Assembly: GCA_024277695.1 (NCBI GenBank)
Contig: JAJRUR010000294.1
Span: 1 to 6,223, forward strand
Direction of reading: 5' to 3'
Length of the DNA: 6,223 bases
Source: Bacteroidota bacterium
GTDB lineage: Bacteria; Bacteroidota; Bacteroidia; Chitinophagales; Saprospiraceae
Below the pieces are notes generated by a model. The model saw nothing but the letters and a program-made list of their open reading frames with translations. It had not been told where the DNA came from and ran no database searches. A program made the position numbers and the translations under genes. Positions 4,023 to 6,223 of the stretch are shown one piece after another. Position 1 is the first letter of the stretch. The number at the start of each line of letters is the position of its first letter.

Positions 4023-6065
4023 TTATACAAATTCTACTTGATAATTTAAGAGCTTCTGTTTTGTCAAAAAATAACCTTGTGATAAAAGGAAGGCATAATT
4101 ATTCATTGCAGAAAATAATATTTCTAAATTTTTTTCAAAATATTTTTCATCACCAAAGTACTGCCATTTTTTAGTAAGGTATAATTCAAGGTTTTCCTTT
4201 ATCTCTTTTGTTAATTCGGGTTGACAAATTTGACTTTCCAATAATTCATTAATTCCTTTTTTTAACTGCTTTTCTAATGGTTCAATTTTAATAAAATTGG
4301 TTTTAATTTGCTCGAAAGGTGTGATAATATTAATAAACTGCAATTCGTTTGATAACTGAATATAAACATCATATTTACTTTCAAACTCTTTTTCGTAATT
4401 GAAAAATTCGGTGTATAATTTTTCCAATGAAGATTTCACATTAGCGTTTAACTCTTGTCTTTTGAAGTATTTGAAAATATTGATATCATTTAATTTAATT
4501 TTTTCATTTAAATTTTCAAACTCATTTTTTAGTTGAGAAAGCAAACTCTTACAGTCTTTTTTTGAATATTTAATACCATCGTAATCAAAAGTTTTGACGT
4601 CAAATATGTTTTCAGAAATTTGCTTGATAGATTCAATATCACTTTGTAATGATATTGCAGTATAGACCATCTCTATTTTACTGTCTGCAAATAACTCTTC
4701 AAATCTAGTATTATCTGAAAGGTGCTCAATATTATCAATATCAAAAAATAAAGGATTTTTGTTGTCATAATAGCCATTATATACCTTTGGAAAGGTTTCT
4801 TTAAAAAATTGTTCTTTATAGTCCGATTGAAATAATTCAAAAGTTATAGTCGAGCATTCACCGGAAAAAACAACATCTTCAAAAACTTTATTAGTAAGTT
4901 CTCTTTGAGTCCGTTCAATGTCAGAAAATAAGTGATTAGCAGATTCATTGTTTATATTTTTTGCAGACAAACCCGTATTTTCCAACATTGCGATTCTATC
5001 TATGGTGCTAGGATGTGATGCCCATTGGTCTTTTATTACTAATTTTGATTTATTAAATTTGTTTATCTCGTTTTCTGATATTTGGGGTAGATTATTTATA
5101 ATTTTAATATTTCTGTATTTTGCAAGAAAATTTAGTACAAATAAGTGTTCTTTAAAAATATTTTCAGACCTTTTATTTTCAGTAATCTTTTTCTCGTAAA
5201 AAGACAATACATTATTATATGCATGGTCTGCAAAAGACAATCTAAGCAAGGAATTTTTTAATGGTTCGAAGCCTGTAACATTTGCTGCTATTTCATCTGC
5301 ATGAAATTCCATTTCTCTAGAAAGTGCCATATAACTTTTATTTACGACGTCATAGATATGTCTGAGTATCCACTTTACACCTTCAATAATTTTAATTGCA
5401 ATAACTACACAAATTGAAAAATACCAGCTTGTATTTGCCCATTTTGTCATAAGGTTGTCGTAGGATTCATTATCAAATAATAGGTTGAAGAGTATTTGAT
5501 TAACATTGTAAACATAACTACCGACCTTCATTGTCTTTTGAGAGAAATGCCCGAATTCGTGGCTTAAAATTGCCTTTAGTTCTGATTTGGTAACAGTATT
5601 TACTAGACCTAAACCAATTTGAAGATTTTTCTTGATTGGGAAAAACATACTCCAAAGACTAGAGTCATAAAATACCGATGCATTCACATCAGAAGATAGG
5701 TAGACTTTTTTTGGGAAGATAGTACCAACTTCTTTTACTATCTCGTCGATAAGTTTAAAAAGATTTGGTTCGTCTATTCTTTTAATTTCAATAAGATGCG
5801 AGCGATCAACCTTATGTGACTTAAATATAAATTTTAGAAGGAAAAATAATACTAACACACCCAAACTTGCCACTCCAATACCTAGAACTATAGTAACTAA
5901 TCCCGGAAATGAAACGATTAACATAACCCCTCCATAAATACACAATGCAGTTAACCCAACAGCAAGAACCAACATAAACAAATAGGCTGTGATAAAAAGG
6001 ATTATGGATAATATCGCTTTGGTAGTTTGTGTTCTAAACTCCGGAGATATTTTGATATCATTCAT
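4023..6065 (-). CDS. Membrane-anchored M48-family zinc metalloprotease with a long C-terminal extension
   Basis: A 680-residue protein. Two hydrophobic segments lie at about 17-50 and 53-82, without a cleavable signal. The M48 catalytic domain follows: HEFGH (His169, Glu170, His173) in 'ILSHEFGHFSQ', a hydrophobic stretch at about 213-234, the third zinc ligand Glu253 in 'SREMEFHADEIAA', and the C-terminal family motif ASHPSTIDRI (about 349-358). All catalytic residues are intact, so an active peptidase, probably in the inner membrane as for HtpX-like enzymes, is likely. Residues about 366-680 form a helical, Lys/Glu/Asn-rich extension that I cannot match to a domain; many M48 enzymes are only 250-420 residues long. 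The ATG at 6065 follows an A-rich leader (AATAAAAACA). The gene is more AT-rich than the nif3 operon and has its own promoter candidate, so it is probably an independent unit and perhaps acquired. Substrate unknown. Confidence 0.93.
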   Translation of the reverse strand: MNDIKISPEFRTQTTKAILSIILFITAYLFMLVLAVGLTALCIYGGVMLIVSFPGLVTIVLGIGVASLGVLVLFFLLKFIFKSHKVDRSHLIEIKRIDEPNLFKLIDEIVKEVGTIFPKKVYLSSDVNASVFYDSSLWSMFFPIKKNLQIGLGLVNTVTKSELKAILSHEFGHFSQKTMKVGSYVYNVNQILFNLLFDNESYDNLMTKWANTSWYFSICVVIAIKIIEGVKWILRHIYDVVNKSYMALSREMEFHADEIAANVTGFEPLKNSLLRLSFADHAYNNVLSFYEKKITENKRSENIFKEHLFVLNFLAKYRNIKIINNLPQISENEINKFNKSKLVIKDQWASHPSTIDRIAMLENTGLSAKNINNESANHLFSDIERTQRELTNKVFEDVVFSGECSTITFELFQSDYKEQFFKETFPKVYNGYYDNKNPLFFDIDNIEHLSDNTRFEELFADSKIEMVYTAISLQSDIESIKQISENIFDVKTFDYDGIKYSKKDCKSLLSQLKNEFENLNEKIKLNDINIFKYFKRQELNANVKSSLEKLYTEFFNYEKEFESKYDVYIQLSNELQFINIITPFEQIKTNFIKIEPLEKQLKKGINELLESQICQPELTKEIKENLELYLTKKWQYFGDEKYFEKNLEILFSAMNNYAFLLSQGYFLTKQKLLNYQVEFV

Positions 6066-6106
6066 TGTTTTTATTCGTGTTTCTTCAAATCACACATAAC
6101 GCGAGT

Positions 6107-6155
6107 CCACCCACCACCCTCTACCTTCCTGCCCACCAAGCTCCACAGCGCCCCC
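6107..6155 (-). promoter_or_regulatory. G-rich leader of the M48 mRNA with possible two-tier G-quadruplexes
   Basis: The coding strand here is mostly G, with runs such as GGTGGGCAGGAAGG and GGGTGGTGGGTGG, each offering four closely spaced GG runs. It lies between the inferred start of transcription and the ATG, and contrasts sharply with the AT-rich gene after it. A quadruplex or a protein-binding leader is possible; nothing more can be shown. Confidence 0.35.
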
Positions 6156-6166
6156 TGTGTGCACAG
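6144..6166. promoter_or_regulatory. Overlapping palindromes at the inferred M48 transcription start
   Basis: Three 5-base arms occur in a row on the plus strand: CACAG (6144-6148), CTGTG (6155-6159) and CACAG (6162-6166). The middle arm can pair with either neighbour. The right-hand pair includes the perfect 8-base palindrome TGTGCACA (6158-6165). The position just downstream of the promoter candidate would suit an operator or an early hairpin. Confidence 0.3.
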
Positions 6167-6167
6167 A

Positions 6168-6198
6168 CAAAAGTAGCAAATCTTTTTGAATCCCGGAA
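6168..6198 (-). promoter_or_regulatory. Candidate Bacteroidota-type promoter for the M48 gene
   Basis: TACTTTTG (6175-6168 on the minus strand) fits TAnnTTTG. TTC (6198-6196) lies 20 bases upstream, one base off the -33 TTG. Start of transcription would be near 6161, giving a leader of about 95 bases. Confidence 0.5.
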
Positions 6199-6223
6199 AC
6201 ATGAGGGGCTATAGCGCTTCAGA

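Larger units (their letters stand above)
6066..6223. other. Upstream region of the M48 gene; no supported gene
   Basis: These 158 bases hold the M48 leader and promoter candidate. At the right edge an ATG at 6201 opens a short plus-strand frame (MRGYSAS, running off the window), and on the minus strand a frame reads SEAL then TAG (6211-6209), which could be the end of an upstream gene. Too little is visible to support either. Confidence 0.5.

Noticed and set aside
3965..4174. Plus-strand 69-codon open frame overlapping the M48 gene
   Set aside because: It starts at TTG inside the promoter-like -33 box, has AT-driven Phe/Ile-rich composition, and is antisense to a well-supported gene.
6201..6223. 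Possible divergent plus-strand gene starting at ATG 6201
   Set aside because: Only seven codons are visible, with no clear promoter or leader signal. There is no basis to call it.

Overview
The window looks like chromosomal DNA from a member of the Bacteroidota. The grounds are promoter-like sites of the Bacteroidota type (TAnnTTTG with a TTG-like box about 20 bases upstream), A-rich gene leaders without clear Shine-Dalgarno sequences, gene families typical of that phylum, and C-rich/G-rich hairpin repeats of a kind I recall from Bacteroidota intergenic DNA. I could not search a database, so the genus is open.

Layout from left to right. Positions 2-82 hold the last 26 codons of a plus-strand gene, probably a GNAT-type acetyltransferase. 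Positions 83-571 hold no gene; they are filled by a tandem array of a composite repeat of about 107 bases (five copies, two of them incomplete), lying between convergent genes. Positions 572-3703 form a minus-strand operon read right to left: a Nif3/YbgI-type dinuclear-metal protein, a coiled-coil C4 zinc-ribbon protein (DUF164/CT398/FlgZ type) 6 bases later, and an exported TPR-like protein 30 bases after that. A promoter-like site lies upstream of nif3, and the first array repeat after the operon has the shape of an intrinsic terminator. Positions 3704-4022 are a 319-base AT-rich spacer with the nif3 promoter candidate, three inverted repeats and two promoter-like sites facing the other way. 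Positions 4023-6065 encode a 680-residue membrane-anchored M48 zinc metalloprotease on the minus strand, in DNA clearly richer in AT than the nif3 operon. Positions 6066-6223 hold its candidate promoter and an oddly G-rich leader.

The Nif3 and zinc-ribbon genes are a recurrent bacterial pair (for example Rv2230c and Rv2229c in Mycobacterium tuberculosis), but their joint role is unknown. The TPR protein is probably secreted or periplasmic and may be only co-transcribed. The M48 protease is a separate unit, perhaps acquired independently. I see no clear new multi-gene system. The most interesting structure is the composite repeat array at the convergent gene ends, where three copies combine a hairpin with a T-tract in operon orientation.
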